Source: Faecalibacterium sp. UBA1819 (GTDB lineage: Bacteria > Bacillota > Clostridia > Oscillospirales > Ruminococcaceae). Taken from it: a DNA stretch of 29,759 nucleotides. Below the pieces are notes generated by a model. It ran no database searches. It saw only the letters and a program-made list of their open reading frames with translations, and was not told where the DNA came from. Below, one piece after another: positions 1 to 6,370 of the stretch (position 1 is its first letter; every line of letters starts with the position of its first letter). Position numbers and translations under genes: made by a program. The stretch is taken from NCBI GenBank assembly GCA_002315015.1, contig DCEX01000009.1, forward strand, positions 1-29,759, read 5' to 3'.

Positions 1-11
1 ATGTTGTGCAT
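1..11 (-). CDS. 5' end of an off-window gene
   Basis: Reading leftward, an ATG at 11-9 is followed by His and Asn codons before the window edge. Seven bases upstream is a near-perfect Shine-Dalgarno, TAAGGAGGT (minus strand of 19-27). Only three codons are visible, so the product cannot be named. The start call rests on the ribosome binding site alone. Confidence 0.55.
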
Positions 12-80
12 CGTTTGTACCTCCTTATGGTTTTTTAAATTGCTTTGATGCACAATTGCACCCGTGATGTGGGGGAGTCA

Positions 81-103
81 AGAGGGGGGAGAAGCCCCCC
101 TCT
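81..103. terminator. G/C hairpin, weak terminator candidate
   Basis: A 9-bp stem, AGAGGGGGG (81-89) with CCCCCCTCT (95-103), closes a 5-base loop. There is no good U-tract on either side. It may be a processing or pausing structure in the leader of the off-window gene rather than a true terminator. Confidence 0.35.
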
Positions 104-121
104 TGTGAAATTTGGCAACGC

Positions 122-163
122 AAAAAGAGGAAGCGTTTTCGATGCAAAAACGCTTCCTCTTTC
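122..163 (-). terminator. Rho-independent terminator (leftward)
   Basis: A perfect 16-bp inverted repeat pairs 124-139 with 147-162. On the minus strand it is followed by a run of five T. It would stop leftward transcription that passes through the GNAT-tail remnant, and may be the original terminator of the asnA-GNAT unit before the PPOX gene arrived (inference). Confidence 0.7.
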
Positions 164-200
164 ATATTTGATAAAATAAACAAAACGTTATGTTTTTAAA

Positions 201-246
201 ATTTAATCCGTTTTGTCATATGCACGGCGCGCCGTCGGCTGAGTAA
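201..246 (-). repeat. Degenerate direct copy of the GNAT gene tail
   Basis: The segment matches 815-865, the last codons and stop region of the acetyltransferase gene, in the same orientation. It shares a 15-base block around TTTGTCATATGCACG and a second block around CCGTCGGCT, and lacks five bases of a GCGCGGTGCG stretch. With the copy at 815-865 it brackets the PPOX gene and its terminator. Confidence 0.7.
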
Positions 247-250
247 GATG

Positions 251-300
251 ATGAAAAAAAGAGGGAGAACGCGAAGCCTTTTCGCGTTCTCCCTCTTTCT
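251..300 (-). terminator. Terminator of the PPOX-family gene
   Basis: A perfect 18-bp stem (258-275 with 281-298) has a 5-base loop. On the minus strand it is followed by seven T. It begins about 10 bases beyond the stop codon of the PPOX gene and is a textbook intrinsic terminator. Confidence 0.85.
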
Positions 301-308
301 GCATAACC

Positions 309-761
309 TCAGATTCCAACATATTGCTTTCGCTCATATTGCTTGTTTGCGATATCAAGAATTTCCATGTATGGAACACCGTCAATATACAACCATTTTT
401 GAACAAACAATGGTGTCACTGTAAATAAACACTCATTTTTTAAAGACGAGTATCTGGTGTAAGAACTTGGGAAATATTTTTTATAAGCATTAAGAAACTC
501 TGTGTAATCAAGAGGCGCTCCGATCTCTTTACAATACCCTTCAATTTGTATATTATCTGCGCAAAGAGAGACTCTGGGGTTCCCTTTTAATTGCTCGTAT
601 TTTCTAAATGTTTTATCCGTTTGAAAATAGATTGTCTTATTTACAACTACAATACTCATCATTCTTGATGTTACAATATCATTCAATGATGTGGACAAAA
701 CCATTTTTTTGTTTTCGCCTAACTCTTGAAAAAACTTTTCGTATTCTTCGCTAAAAGCCAT
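309..761 (-). CDS. Pyridoxamine 5'-phosphate oxidase-family (split beta-barrel flavin-binding) protein
   Basis: This 150-residue protein resembles the small PPOX/FMN-binding split-barrel proteins of Clostridia. The N-terminal half reads like that family, with KMVLSTSLND near residue 20, SRMMSIVVV near 33 and IYFQTDKTF near 45; the C-terminal third carries FTVTPLFVQKW. Such proteins bind FMN or F420-like flavins and are cytosolic, but the substrate cannot be read from sequence. I start at the ATG at 761, 13 codons inside the longest frame. The protein then begins MAFSEEYEKFF, and an AGGGAGAG ribosome binding site lies about 10 bases upstream. Base composition is clearly AT-richer than the flanking asnA and GNAT genes. 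With the duplicated GNAT tail on both sides, this suggests the gene was inserted here. Confidence 0.8.
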   Translation of the reverse strand: MAFSEEYEKFFQELGENKKMVLSTSLNDIVTSRMMSIVVVNKTIYFQTDKTFRKYEQLKGNPRVSLCADNIQIEGYCKEIGAPLDYTEFLNAYKKYFPSSYTRYSSLKNECLFTVTPLFVQKWLYIDGVPYMEILDIANKQYERKQYVGI

Positions 762-814
762 GGAACTCGCTCTCCCTTTTCTGCATCTTTGTAACAACAA
801 AGCAAATTTGCTTG

Positions 815-865
815 ATTTAATTTACTTTGTCATATGCACGGCGCGGTGCGCCGTCGGCTAAGTAA
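815..865 (-). repeat. GNAT gene tail, second copy of the direct repeat
   Basis: This is the functional copy: it includes the stop codon and last 15 or so codons of the acetyltransferase. It pairs with the shortened copy at 201-246, and the PPOX gene lies between them. Confidence 0.7.
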
Positions 866-1317
866 ATCGTGCCGCAGTGGCGAAAGCCGTGCTTTTCCAG
901 CGCGCGCTGCATGGGCTTGTTGTCGTCGTGCGTGTCAATGCGCAAATGGCGGCACTGGGCAAACGCCCAATCGAAGCAAGCGCCCGCCACACCTTTGCCG
1001 CGAAACGCGGGCGACACCGCCACGCGATGCAGAACACCATAGGGGGCATCGCTGTGCCATGCGCCGTCAATTTTGCGGTAGGTGGGGTCGATGTCTGCCC
1101 CAAAATCGTAGTAAAACGCCGCGGCAAGCTCCTGTTCCATAAGACACAGATAAAACTTTCCGGCATGAATCGCCTCTAAAAGCTCTTGCTCGCTCGGCGT
1201 GCCGGGCTTCCATTGGTTGGGGTTGCCCGTTTCAGCCATAAAGCGGCGCGCCGCGTCAAAAAGAGCTGTCAGCGCGGGCAGGTCGCTTTCCTGCGCCTGT
1301 TGGAAAGTAAAACTCAC
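817..1317 (-). CDS. GNAT-family N-acetyltransferase
   Basis: A 166-residue GCN5-related acetyltransferase. The acetyl-CoA binding motif is visible as VAVSPAFRGKGVAG, followed by the typical RIDTHDDNKPMQRALEKHGF helix that packs beside it. Acetyl-CoA is the expected donor; the acceptor is unknown. I place the start at the GTG at 1317, which overlaps the asnA stop codon (GTGA). A GAGGGGG ribosome binding site lies about 10 bases upstream, so translation is probably coupled to asnA. A longer frame starting at 1344 would overlap asnA by 31 bases and adds residues atypical of the family. The last codons are duplicated at 201-246. Confidence 0.85.
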   Translation of the reverse strand: MSFTFQQAQESDLPALTALFDAARRFMAETGNPNQWKPGTPSEQELLEAIHAGKFYLCLMEQELAAAFYYDFGADIDPTYRKIDGAWHSDAPYGVLHRVAVSPAFRGKGVAGACFDWAFAQCRHLRIDTHDDNKPMQRALEKHGFRHCGTIYLADGAPRRAYDKVN

Positions 1318-2321
1318 AGCAGACGAACCCCCTCGTTTGCACACGCTTTTTTCGTCGCTTCATCCCAAAGCGAAACTTGTACTTCGCCGATGTGCGCTTT
1401 GCCCAAAAGCAGCATACACAGACGGCTTTGCCCAATGCCGCCGCCAATCGTCTGCGGCAGTGTGCCGTCCAGCAGCATTTTGTGGAACGGCAGCGCGGCG
1501 CGTTCTTCACAACCCGACACGGCCAGCTGACGGCGCATTGCCTCCGGGTTCACGCGGATGCCCATGCTGCTCACTTCCATGGCGCATTGCAGCGGCTCGT
1601 GCCAAAACAATAAATCGCCGTTCAGCGTCCAGTCGTCGTAGTCGGGCGCGCGTCCGTCGTGCGGCTTGCCGCTTTTCAGCGCCCCGCCAATTTGCTTGAT
1701 AAATACCGTGCGGTGCTGGCGTGCCGCTTCGTTTTCGCGCTCTTTGGGCGAAAGCGTGGGGTAGCGGTCTTCCAATTCCTGCGAGGTGAAAAATGTCACG
1801 TCACGGCAAAGCTGCGTCTCCAGCGCGGGCATTTGCCATTTCAGTTCATCCAGCGTTCCGCAAATGGCGTGTACAATGTCCTGCACCGTCTTTTCCAAAA
1901 AAGCGTCGGTGCGGTGTGCCGGGGAAATCACTTTTTCCCAGTCCCACTGGTCAACATAAACGGAATGCAGGTTGTCCAGTTCTTCGTCGCGCCGAATGGC
2001 GTTCATGTCCGTGACGAGACCGTTGCCCTCAAAAAAGTTGTACTCGTGCAAAGCAAGGCGTTTCCACTTCGCCAAGCTGTGTACCACCGCCGCATTGCAG
2101 CCGCCGATGGCAGGGATGTCAAAGCCGACAGCGCGTTCAACGCCGTTTAGGTCGTCGTTTAAGCCCGTGGACGGGTCGACAAACAGCGGTGCGGTTACAC
2201 GCTTTAAGTGCAGTGCCGCGCAAAGCTTTGCCAAAAAAATTTGCTTGATCAGGCCAATGGCCTTTTGCGTATCGTACAGCCCCAATGCTGAACGATAGCC
2301 CTTTGGAATTACAGTATTCAC
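1314..2321 (-). CDS. asnA: Aspartate--ammonia ligase (asparagine synthetase A)
   Basis: The 335-residue product matches AsnA, which makes asparagine from aspartate, ammonia and ATP through an aspartyl-adenylate. It is a class II aminoacyl-tRNA-synthetase-like enzyme of about 330 residues, and this one is full length. Recognisable family segments are VDPSTGLNDDLNG near residue 50, LHEYNFFEGNGLVTDMNAI near 92, HSVYVDQWDWEK near 117, and the C-terminal GGGIGQSRLCMLLLG glycine-rich motif. The start is GTG at 2321, with GGGAGGGA eight bases upstream; a nearby ATG is out of frame. The GNAT gene follows with a 4-base overlap. A sigma-A-like promoter at 2399-2427 drives it divergently from tRNA-Ser. 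Confidence 0.95.
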   Translation of the reverse strand: MNTVIPKGYRSALGLYDTQKAIGLIKQIFLAKLCAALHLKRVTAPLFVDPSTGLNDDLNGVERAVGFDIPAIGGCNAAVVHSLAKWKRLALHEYNFFEGNGLVTDMNAIRRDEELDNLHSVYVDQWDWEKVISPAHRTDAFLEKTVQDIVHAICGTLDELKWQMPALETQLCRDVTFFTSQELEDRYPTLSPKERENEAARQHRTVFIKQIGGALKSGKPHDGRAPDYDDWTLNGDLLFWHEPLQCAMEVSSMGIRVNPEAMRRQLAVSGCEERAALPFHKMLLDGTLPQTIGGGIGQSRLCMLLLGKAHIGEVQVSLWDEATKKACANEGVRLL

Positions 2322-2398
2322 TGAACATTCCCTCCCACTCTCTTTGGGGCCAAGCGCCCCGCAATTTTGCGCCGTGCTGTTTCACATGCGCTGTACCT

Positions 2399-2427
2399 AT
2401 TTTATAATATCGGCAAAGAGTGTGCAA
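2399..2427 (-). promoter_or_regulatory. Promoter of asnA-GNAT
   Basis: On the minus strand TTGCAC (2427-2422) is followed after 17 bases by TAAAAT (2404-2399). It would give a leader of about 70 bases to the asnA GTG, with a small GGGGC/GCCCC hairpin in the leader near 2346-2361. Confidence 0.6.
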
Positions 2428-2476
2428 GTGCCGCAAGGAAAACAAGTTTTTCCCCACTTTTTTGAACCGCCACCGG

Positions 2477-2505
2477 TTGACGGCTTTCAAAACTTTTGCT
2501 ATAAT
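2477..2505 (+). promoter_or_regulatory. Promoter of tRNA-Ser
   Basis: TTGACG (2477-2482), a 17-base spacer, then TATAAT (2500-2505) with an extended TGC immediately before the -10. This is a strong sigma-A promoter about 25 bases upstream of the mature tRNA 5' end. Confidence 0.85.
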
Positions 2506-2530
2506 ATAAAGGCTCTAAAAAATATCATAT

Positions 2531-2622
2531 GGAGATGTACTCAAGCTGGTCGAAGAGGTCGCACTCGAAATGCGATAGGGCCCGAGAGGGTCGCTAGGGT
2601 TCGAATCCCTACATCTCCGCCA
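2531..2622 (+). tRNA. tRNA-Ser (anticodon CGA)
   Basis: Acceptor stem GGAGATG pairs with CATCTCC. The anticodon arm is TCGCA-CTCGAAA-TGCGA, giving anticodon CGA (reads UCG). A long variable arm typical of class II serine tRNAs is present, followed by a T arm with GGTTCGAAT. The discriminator is G and the 3' CCA is encoded. It has its own promoter and a terminator directly after the CCA. Confidence 0.95.
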
Positions 2623-2667
2623 AAAAAGGCGTCATATCGCAAACTTGCGATATGACGCCTTTTTTCA
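2622..2667. terminator. Bidirectional terminator between tRNA-Ser and the lipoprotein gene
   Basis: A perfect inverted repeat of up to 21 bp (2622-2642 with 2645-2665) has A-runs on the left and T-runs on the right, so it works on both strands. It ends the tRNA transcript and probably also the leftward lipoprotein gene that stops at 2683. Confidence 0.9.
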
Positions 2668-2682
2668 AAATCACATCGTCTG

Positions 2683-4026
2683 CTAACGTCCGCTTGCGGC
2701 CAGTTCCTCAAACAACGAGTCGTCAAACGCAAGGTAATTCGGAATCGAATTCCAGTAATCCGCTTTTTCAATCAGGGCATATTGCGGCTCATTGGACTCC
2801 ATGGTATAAAAGCTTCCGTCTGTGCCGTATGCAGTACGCTGCAATGTTTTCATGCCGTTATTCACAAGAAAGTATTCTTTGCTTTCCGACACAATCCTTA
2901 CTTGCAATTCTGCGCCCATATAGGAATAAAACAGTTTTAGGGGCAACACCGTGCCATCGGAAATCGCATAGGAATAGTATTTGCTGGCGTCCTGTTCCGT
3001 CACCGCAAACTGAAGATGCCCGTCATGCACTTCTCCCGTCAAGATAACGCGGTCCGCTTGTGCTGAATCAGTGCCTTCCAAAATGTTTTCGGTTATAACC
3101 TTCTGTGTCCCATTCAACAGGTCATATGCCCGAAGCGCAGTTTCACCGCTGCGAATGAAATATACCGTATTTCCGTCAAGAGCAAAGGATAATTCACTCT
3201 GCTCCCAAGAGAAGCCTGTGTCCGAAAGGCTGTGATCCAGCACAGAGTATAATTGAATTTCATAGGAAAGCTGCTCGATGGAATCGGTATTTTGGCCCTC
3301 TGCGGGGGAAGATGAACGCTGAAGAATCAGCCCGTCCGAAGATACACCAATGATGGCAGCATCTTTCTCCTGTATGTCAAACTCATACAGGGGGTTTATT
3401 TTTCCTGCCTCAAAATCCGTGCAGCACAAGGAGGCCGTGGTGGCTTGCAGCGTGGAGGAATCGAACGATACAAGTAGCAAATACAGGTCGGTGCCATCTG
3501 CGGCAATTCCCGAACCGCTTTTGAAAAGAAACCCCCTTGGTAAAGTCAGGGTCTTGCGGTTTGCAGCATTAGGCTCCATTTCCATCAGAATGGACGGGGA
3601 ACCCTCATACTGAATCTTTGGCAGAGGAGCTTTTCCGTATTTAAGCACATAAAATTTCCCATTAACAGCAAGGGGAGCAGCGCCGCCAAAAATGTCTGAA
3701 ATCCATCCGGGGTTTTCCTCGTCGTTGGTGGGAATTACCTGATTTGACAAATGGATGAGCTGCCGGGAGGCATAGTCATAGTACAATGTCAACCCGGAAG
3801 AATCTTGCCCGTTCGCCCAAATATAATATGCCCCCTCGTCGTTTCCGGCAATCGTCGGCAAAGAACCCGCAGCCATTGCTATTTGCATTTCCGGCGGTGT
3901 CTCCGGTTCAATGGCGCTTGACTCGGACGCTGGCGAACTGTTGTTGGAGGTAGAAGCAGGTTGTGTTCCACAAGCAGAAAGCAGCAGACAAACACAAAGA
4001 AGGAACAGCGTCAATTTTAGTTTCAT
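2683..4026 (-). CDS. Secreted lipoprotein, probable beta-propeller-like sensor protein
   Basis: A 447-residue exported lipoprotein of unknown function. A lipobox is plain: hydrophobic residues 5-16, then LLSAC with the lipidated Cys at residue 19, followed by a Ser/Asn/Pro-rich linker. The rest is built from short strands carrying aromatic and Asp-rich turns (for example GAYYIWANG and DYASRQLIHLSN), as in beta-propeller proteins. It is homologous to the product of 7874-9250: DYA-x2-Q-x-I-x-LS and a shared closing motif, YxxIxKxxYWN, occur in both. A GGGGGG ribosome binding site precedes the ATG. No enzymatic motif is visible; a surface binding or sensing role is a guess. Confidence 0.8.
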   Translation of the reverse strand: MKLKLTLFLLCVCLLLSACGTQPASTSNNSSPASESSAIEPETPPEMQIAMAAGSLPTIAGNDEGAYYIWANGQDSSGLTLYYDYASRQLIHLSNQVIPTNDEENPGWISDIFGGAAPLAVNGKFYVLKYGKAPLPKIQYEGSPSILMEMEPNAANRKTLTLPRGFLFKSGSGIAADGTDLYLLLVSFDSSTLQATTASLCCTDFEAGKINPLYEFDIQEKDAAIIGVSSDGLILQRSSSPAEGQNTDSIEQLSYEIQLYSVLDHSLSDTGFSWEQSELSFALDGNTVYFIRSGETALRAYDLLNGTQKVITENILEGTDSAQADRVILTGEVHDGHLQFAVTEQDASKYYSYAISDGTVLPLKLFYSYMGAELQVRIVSESKEYFLVNNGMKTLQRTAYGTDGSFYTMESNEPQYALIEKADYWNSIPNYLAFDDSLFEELAASGR

Positions 4027-4261
4027 GCAGCACCCCCCAAAACAATAAGATGTTTCTTATGGCAAACAGTTTAACACATAAAAAATGGGGATGTAAATAG
4101 GGTGTATCGTTGCTGCGCCAAAGCACCCGCGCAAAATCCTCAGCCAAATAGAGGATTTCATCAAATGAGAGAAATCAGCTGTTTTGTGCGCCGCTCGGTT
4201 GCTTGCAGCTCTGATGAAACTATGGTAAATTAAAAAGAAACAATTCAAAGGAGGAAGTATC
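4027..4261. other. Divergent intergenic region
   Basis: This region separates the leftward lipoprotein gene from the rightward DUF4438 gene. It holds an 8-bp stem, AAATCCTC (4134-4141) with GAGGATTT (4151-4158), and no convincing promoter with both boxes. Nothing else is seen. Confidence 0.4.
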
Positions 4262-5122
4262 ATGGTAAAAACAAATGCGGAAAAATGCCCGGTGCTGGTA
4301 CTGCAAGGGCAAGTGAATCATCCCGGCACGCGCCTGACGGGACGAATGAACCCGGACGGGCAGATTTGCTATGTTCCCGGCACGGGCGGCATCACGCTCA
4401 ATGCACAAATCGGGGACAGCTGTCTTGGCTGGGTAGCCGATCATTTAGAGCCGGGTGCATCGGTGAAAAACAGCACGGAAAATTTCAACAACGCGCTCAT
4501 TACCTTCTCCTGCATCGGCAACGAAGCAGTGGTGGTGTCCGGCGATGCAAAAGGCGCAAAGGGCTTTGTCACCGGCAAGCATGGCGGCATTGACCATGTG
4601 ATTATCTACTTTAAAAAATCCGATTTGGAGAAGATGAACATTGAGGATAAAATCGCCGTGAAATCCTGCGGACAGGGAATGCAGCTGGTGGACTATCCCA
4701 ACATTGTTCTGCGTTCCTGCTCGCCCGAGCTGATTGAAAAAATGAACTTGCAGGAAACGGAAGGCGGCTTAAAGGTAGGCGTGCGGAAAATCATTGATGC
4801 CTCCATCATGGGCAGCGGCCTTGGCGCGGTGAACTCGGTCAGCGGAGATTACGACATCACGCTGCACGACAAGGAAAAGCTGCAAGAATACAACTTGGGC
4901 GACTTAAAGTTTGGCGACCTCGTTGCCATTGTCAATGCAGATACACGCTTTGGCTACACCTACCGCACCGGCAGCGTGACGGTTGGCGTCGTGGTACATT
5001 CCGACAGCAATTTGGCAGGACACGGCCCCGGCGTTGCGGTGCTGATGTGTTCCAAAGAGGGAGCACTCCAGCCGTTTGTGGACGAAAAAGCAAACTTGGC
5101 TGATATGTTCGGTGTGGAATAA
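4262..5122 (+). CDS. DUF4438 domain-containing protein
   Basis: A 286-residue cytosolic protein recognised as the DUF4438 family, found in Clostridia and some other anaerobes; no function is established. Family-like segments are the N-terminal NHPGTRLTG, VPGTGGITLNAQIGD and the C-terminal GPGVAVLM. The protein is Gly-rich with many short strands and has no signal peptide or membrane segment. The ATG has AAAGGAGG six bases upstream. It stands alone, with a terminator immediately after the stop codon and a divergent lipoprotein gene in front. Confidence 0.85.
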   Translation: MVKTNAEKCPVLVLQGQVNHPGTRLTGRMNPDGQICYVPGTGGITLNAQIGDSCLGWVADHLEPGASVKNSTENFNNALITFSCIGNEAVVVSGDAKGAKGFVTGKHGGIDHVIIYFKKSDLEKMNIEDKIAVKSCGQGMQLVDYPNIVLRSCSPELIEKMNLQETEGGLKVGVRKIIDASIMGSGLGAVNSVSGDYDITLHDKEKLQEYNLGDLKFGDLVAIVNADTRFGYTYRTGSVTVGVVVHSDSNLAGHGPGVAVLMCSKEGALQPFVDEKANLADMFGVE

Positions 5123-5127
5123 AATAC

Positions 5128-5164
5128 AAAGCGGCGCGGAAGGCAGATTCCGTGCCGCTTTTCT
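5128..5164 (+). terminator. Terminator of the DUF4438 gene
   Basis: AAGCGGCGCGGAA (5130-5142) pairs with TTCCGTGCCGCTT with one G-U pair, followed by TTTTCTT. It abuts the stop of the convergent small gene at 5164 and could serve both directions. Confidence 0.8.
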
Positions 5165-5325
5165 TATGCTTCTTCGCTTGGCTGACTTTCGGGCAAAGAC
5201 GCTTGCGGTGTATCGGAAGGCACAAGCGAAAGGAGCGCGCATTTTTGCTGCGCCTGGGCCAGTGTTCCAATGGCCTGTATGGTGGCCTCTAATAACGTGT
5301 CATACATTTCTTTATAATCCGGCAT
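5164..5325 (-). CDS. Small conserved protein divergent from the XRE array
   Basis: A 53-residue protein beginning MPDYKEMYDTLLEATIQAI. It resembles small helical proteins widespread in clostridial phage and mobile-element regions (pattern YKxMYxxLxxAxxxAIxxLxxAQQ), whose function is unknown. A single amphipathic helix is expected over residues 2-32, followed by a Ser/Pro/Glu-rich tail. I use the ATG at 5325, preceded by AAGAGGTGA, rather than the longer frame. It is transcribed divergently from the regulator array, and its promoter contains one of the two operator dyads, so it is probably a target of the XRE protein. Confidence 0.65.
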   Translation of the reverse strand: MPDYKEMYDTLLEATIQAIGTLAQAQQKCALLSLVPSDTPQASLPESQPSEEA

Positions 5326-5345
5326 AAAATCACCTCTTAATGACA

Positions 5346-5374
5346 AGGATAGGACATATCGTCCTAAAAGTCAA
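5346..5374 (-). promoter_or_regulatory. Promoter of the small divergent gene
   Basis: On the minus strand TTGACT (5374-5369), a 17-base spacer and TATCCT (5351-5346). The operator dyad at 5351-5365 fills almost the whole spacer, so a bound repressor would exclude RNA polymerase. Confidence 0.65.
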
Positions 5375-5390
5375 TAGGACGATATGTCCT
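5351..5390. promoter_or_regulatory. Double operator: inverted pair of AGGAC-N5-GTCCT dyads
   Basis: AGGACATATCGTCCT (5351-5365) and AGGACGATATGTCCT (5376-5390) are exact reverse complements separated by 10 bases. Each is itself a 5-bp dyad, AGGAC/GTCCT, with a 5-base spacer. One copy sits in the leftward promoter spacer. The other sits just upstream of the rightward -10 box. This is the layout expected for an autoregulating XRE/Cro-like repressor controlling two divergent promoters. Confidence 0.8.
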
Positions 5391-5391
5391 C

Positions 5392-5400
5392 TGTTATAGT
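5392..5400 (+). promoter_or_regulatory. Extended -10 promoter of the regulator array
   Basis: TGT followed by TATAGT (5395-5400) forms an extended -10. No good -35 is present, because that position is occupied by the second operator dyad (5376-5390). The transcript would start a few bases before the GTG at 5417, giving a very short leader. Confidence 0.5.
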
Positions 5401-5416
5401 AGCTTTGGTGATAAGT

Positions 5417-5620
5417 GTGAATCTTAGGATTCGTGATTTGCGAGAGGATGCCGACCTGACACAAAAGCAGATTGCCGAGCTTTTGATGTGTGACCAGTCG
5501 CTGTACTCAAAATATGAACGGGGCGAAAGAGCGCTGCCCTTGGAACTCGCGGTTCAACTGGCCGATTTTTACCGGGTATCCCTTGATTATCTTGTGGGAC
5601 GAACAGATAAGAAACAATAA
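5417..5620 (+). CDS. XRE-family transcriptional regulator (array copy 1)
   Basis: A 67-residue single-domain Cro/cI-type DNA-binding protein. The helix-turn-helix runs from about residue 17 to 40 (LTQKQIAELL, then SLYSKYERGER), followed by the dimer-helix region ending LADFYRVSLDYLVGRTDKK. I choose the GTG at 5417, preceded by GGTGAT, because the protein then begins xxLRIRDLREDADLTQ exactly like array copy 3 (and nearly like copy 2). A longer frame from 5384 would run through the promoter. It lies immediately after the double operator and is the obvious candidate to bind it. Confidence 0.8.
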   Translation: MNLRIRDLREDADLTQKQIAELLMCDQSLYSKYERGERALPLELAVQLADFYRVSLDYLVGRTDKKQ

Positions 5621-5647
5621 AGCACGAGCCGCGAGGTGTATGTAACA

Positions 5648-5839
5648 ATGGCTTTTAAAATTCCTTCTATTCCACCTACAACAAATAAAACGGTGCGTTT
5701 TCCAAATGACTTGATAGAACGAGTAGAAGCGCTCATCTGCAACAAGGACTGTACATTTTCTGCATTTGTCGTTGCGGCGGTGCGTGCCGCTGTGGAAGAA
5801 GTGGAGTCTTCGGAAAATACGCTGTCCGAAAAAGAATAG
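5648..5839 (+). CDS. Ribbon-helix-helix (CopG/Arc-like) small protein
   Basis: A 63-residue protein. The segment from about residue 12 reads KTVRFPNDLIERVEAL, a ribbon strand followed by helix A, then TFSAFVVAAVRAAVEEVE as helix B, the usual pattern of RHH DNA-binding proteins. The start is ATG 5648 with GAGGTG nine bases upstream; the frame is open from a GTG at 5636, but that lies on the ribosome binding site. It sits between XRE copies 1 and 2 and is probably cotranscribed with them. It could be a partner regulator or an antitoxin-like protein, but no toxin-like ORF adjoins it. Confidence 0.65.
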   Translation: MAFKIPSIPPTTNKTVRFPNDLIERVEALICNKDCTFSAFVVAAVRAAVEEVESSENTLSEKE

Positions 5840-5848
5840 GAGAAAGAA

Positions 5849-6058
5849 ATGGGCTTTCGTATTCGGGAACTGCGTGAAGATGCAGACTTAACCCAAACGC
5901 AGGTGGCAAAGTTTTTAGGAATGTCGCAAACAGGATATTCTAAATATGAAACCGGAGAAAATGACATTCCCACACAAGTTTTAATTCGATTAGCTGGTTT
6001 CTACAAGACCAGCACCGACTATCTTTTGGGGTTGACCGACAAAAGAACACCGCTGTAA
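5849..6058 (+). CDS. XRE-family transcriptional regulator (array copy 2)
   Basis: A 69-residue single-domain Cro/cI protein. The helix-turn-helix is LTQTQVAKFLGMSQTGYSKY near residues 14-33, and the C-terminal helix ends TDYLLGLTDKR. The N-terminus, xFRIRELREDADLTQ, is near identical to copies 1 and 3. The ATG follows TAGGAGAAAG. It starts nine bases after the RHH gene stop, so cotranscription is likely. Confidence 0.85.
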   Translation: MGFRIRELREDADLTQTQVAKFLGMSQTGYSKYETGENDIPTQVLIRLAGFYKTSTDYLLGLTDKRTPL

Positions 6059-6091
6059 GCTTAGCGGTATAAAATAACGCGGGTAAAAAGC

Positions 6092-6304
6092 ATGAAGCTT
6101 CGCATTCGAGATTTACGAGAGGACGCGGATTTAACACAGGCACAAGTCGGCAAGGCAATCAATGTGCCGCAGAGAACGTATGCCTATTACGAAAGCGGCC
6201 AGCGGATGATACCGCCGCATGTACTTTGCGCATTGGCGGACTTTTATCAAGTAAGTGTCGATTATTTACTAGGGCGCACCGACAAGAAACAAATAAACCA
6301 ATGA
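6092..6304 (+). CDS. XRE-family transcriptional regulator (array copy 3)
   Basis: A 70-residue paralogue of copies 1 and 2, with the helix-turn-helix around LTQAQVGKAINVPQRTYAYYESGQ. The recognition-helix region (VPQRTYAYYE) differs from the other two (MCDQSLYSKYE and MSQTGYSKYE), so it probably reads a different site. The ribosome binding site (GCGGGTAA) is weaker than for its neighbours. A terminator follows directly after the stop codon and closes the array. Confidence 0.8.
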   Translation: MKLRIRDLREDADLTQAQVGKAINVPQRTYAYYESGQRMIPPHVLCALADFYQVSVDYLLGRTDKKQINQ

Positions 6305-6305
6305 C

Positions 6306-6335
6306 AAAAGGCACACAAATGCTGTGTGCCTTTTG
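6306..6335 (+). terminator. Terminator of the XRE/RHH array
   Basis: AAAAGGCACAC (6306-6316) pairs with GTGTGCCTTTT (6324-6334), giving an 11-12 bp stem with a T-run. It insulates the array from the toxin-antitoxin locus that begins right behind it. Confidence 0.85.
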
Positions 6336-6351
6336 CTGTGTCGATTTTTAT

Positions 6352-6359
6352 GATATAAT
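6352..6359 (+). promoter_or_regulatory. Promoter of the type I toxin mRNA
   Basis: TATAAT (6354-6359) is preceded by TGA, giving an extended -10 (TGATATAAT). The -35 is poor. The same TATGATATAATG string forms the -10 of the opposing antitoxin promoter. Transcription would start near 6366, making an RNA of about 205 bases to the shared terminator. Confidence 0.65.
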
Positions 6360-6370
6360 GTTTGCGCTGC

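Larger units (their letters stand above)
12..308. other. Intergenic region with three hairpins and a GNAT-tail remnant
   Basis: This stretch holds no intact gene. It contains a G/C hairpin at 81-103, a terminator-like hairpin at 124-162, a degenerate copy of the end of the downstream acetyltransferase gene at 201-246, and the terminator of the PPOX gene at 251-300. Short reading frames here are out-of-frame artefacts of these elements. Confidence 0.7.

Noticed and set aside
834..2298. Several long plus-strand frames opposite the GNAT and asnA genes
   Set aside because: They are antisense shadows of well-supported minus-strand genes, with Arg/Ala-rich composition and no ribosome binding sites.
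2531..2700. tRNA-Ser as an integration site for the accessory block 2683-9250
   Set aside because: I found no duplicated tRNA 3' end at the far side of the block and no integrase gene; the sequence after the tRNA is simply its terminator.
5648..5839. RHH protein as an antitoxin of a type II toxin-antitoxin pair
   Set aside because: The adjacent frames are XRE regulators; no RelE, ParE, MazF, Fic or PIN-type toxin lies beside it.
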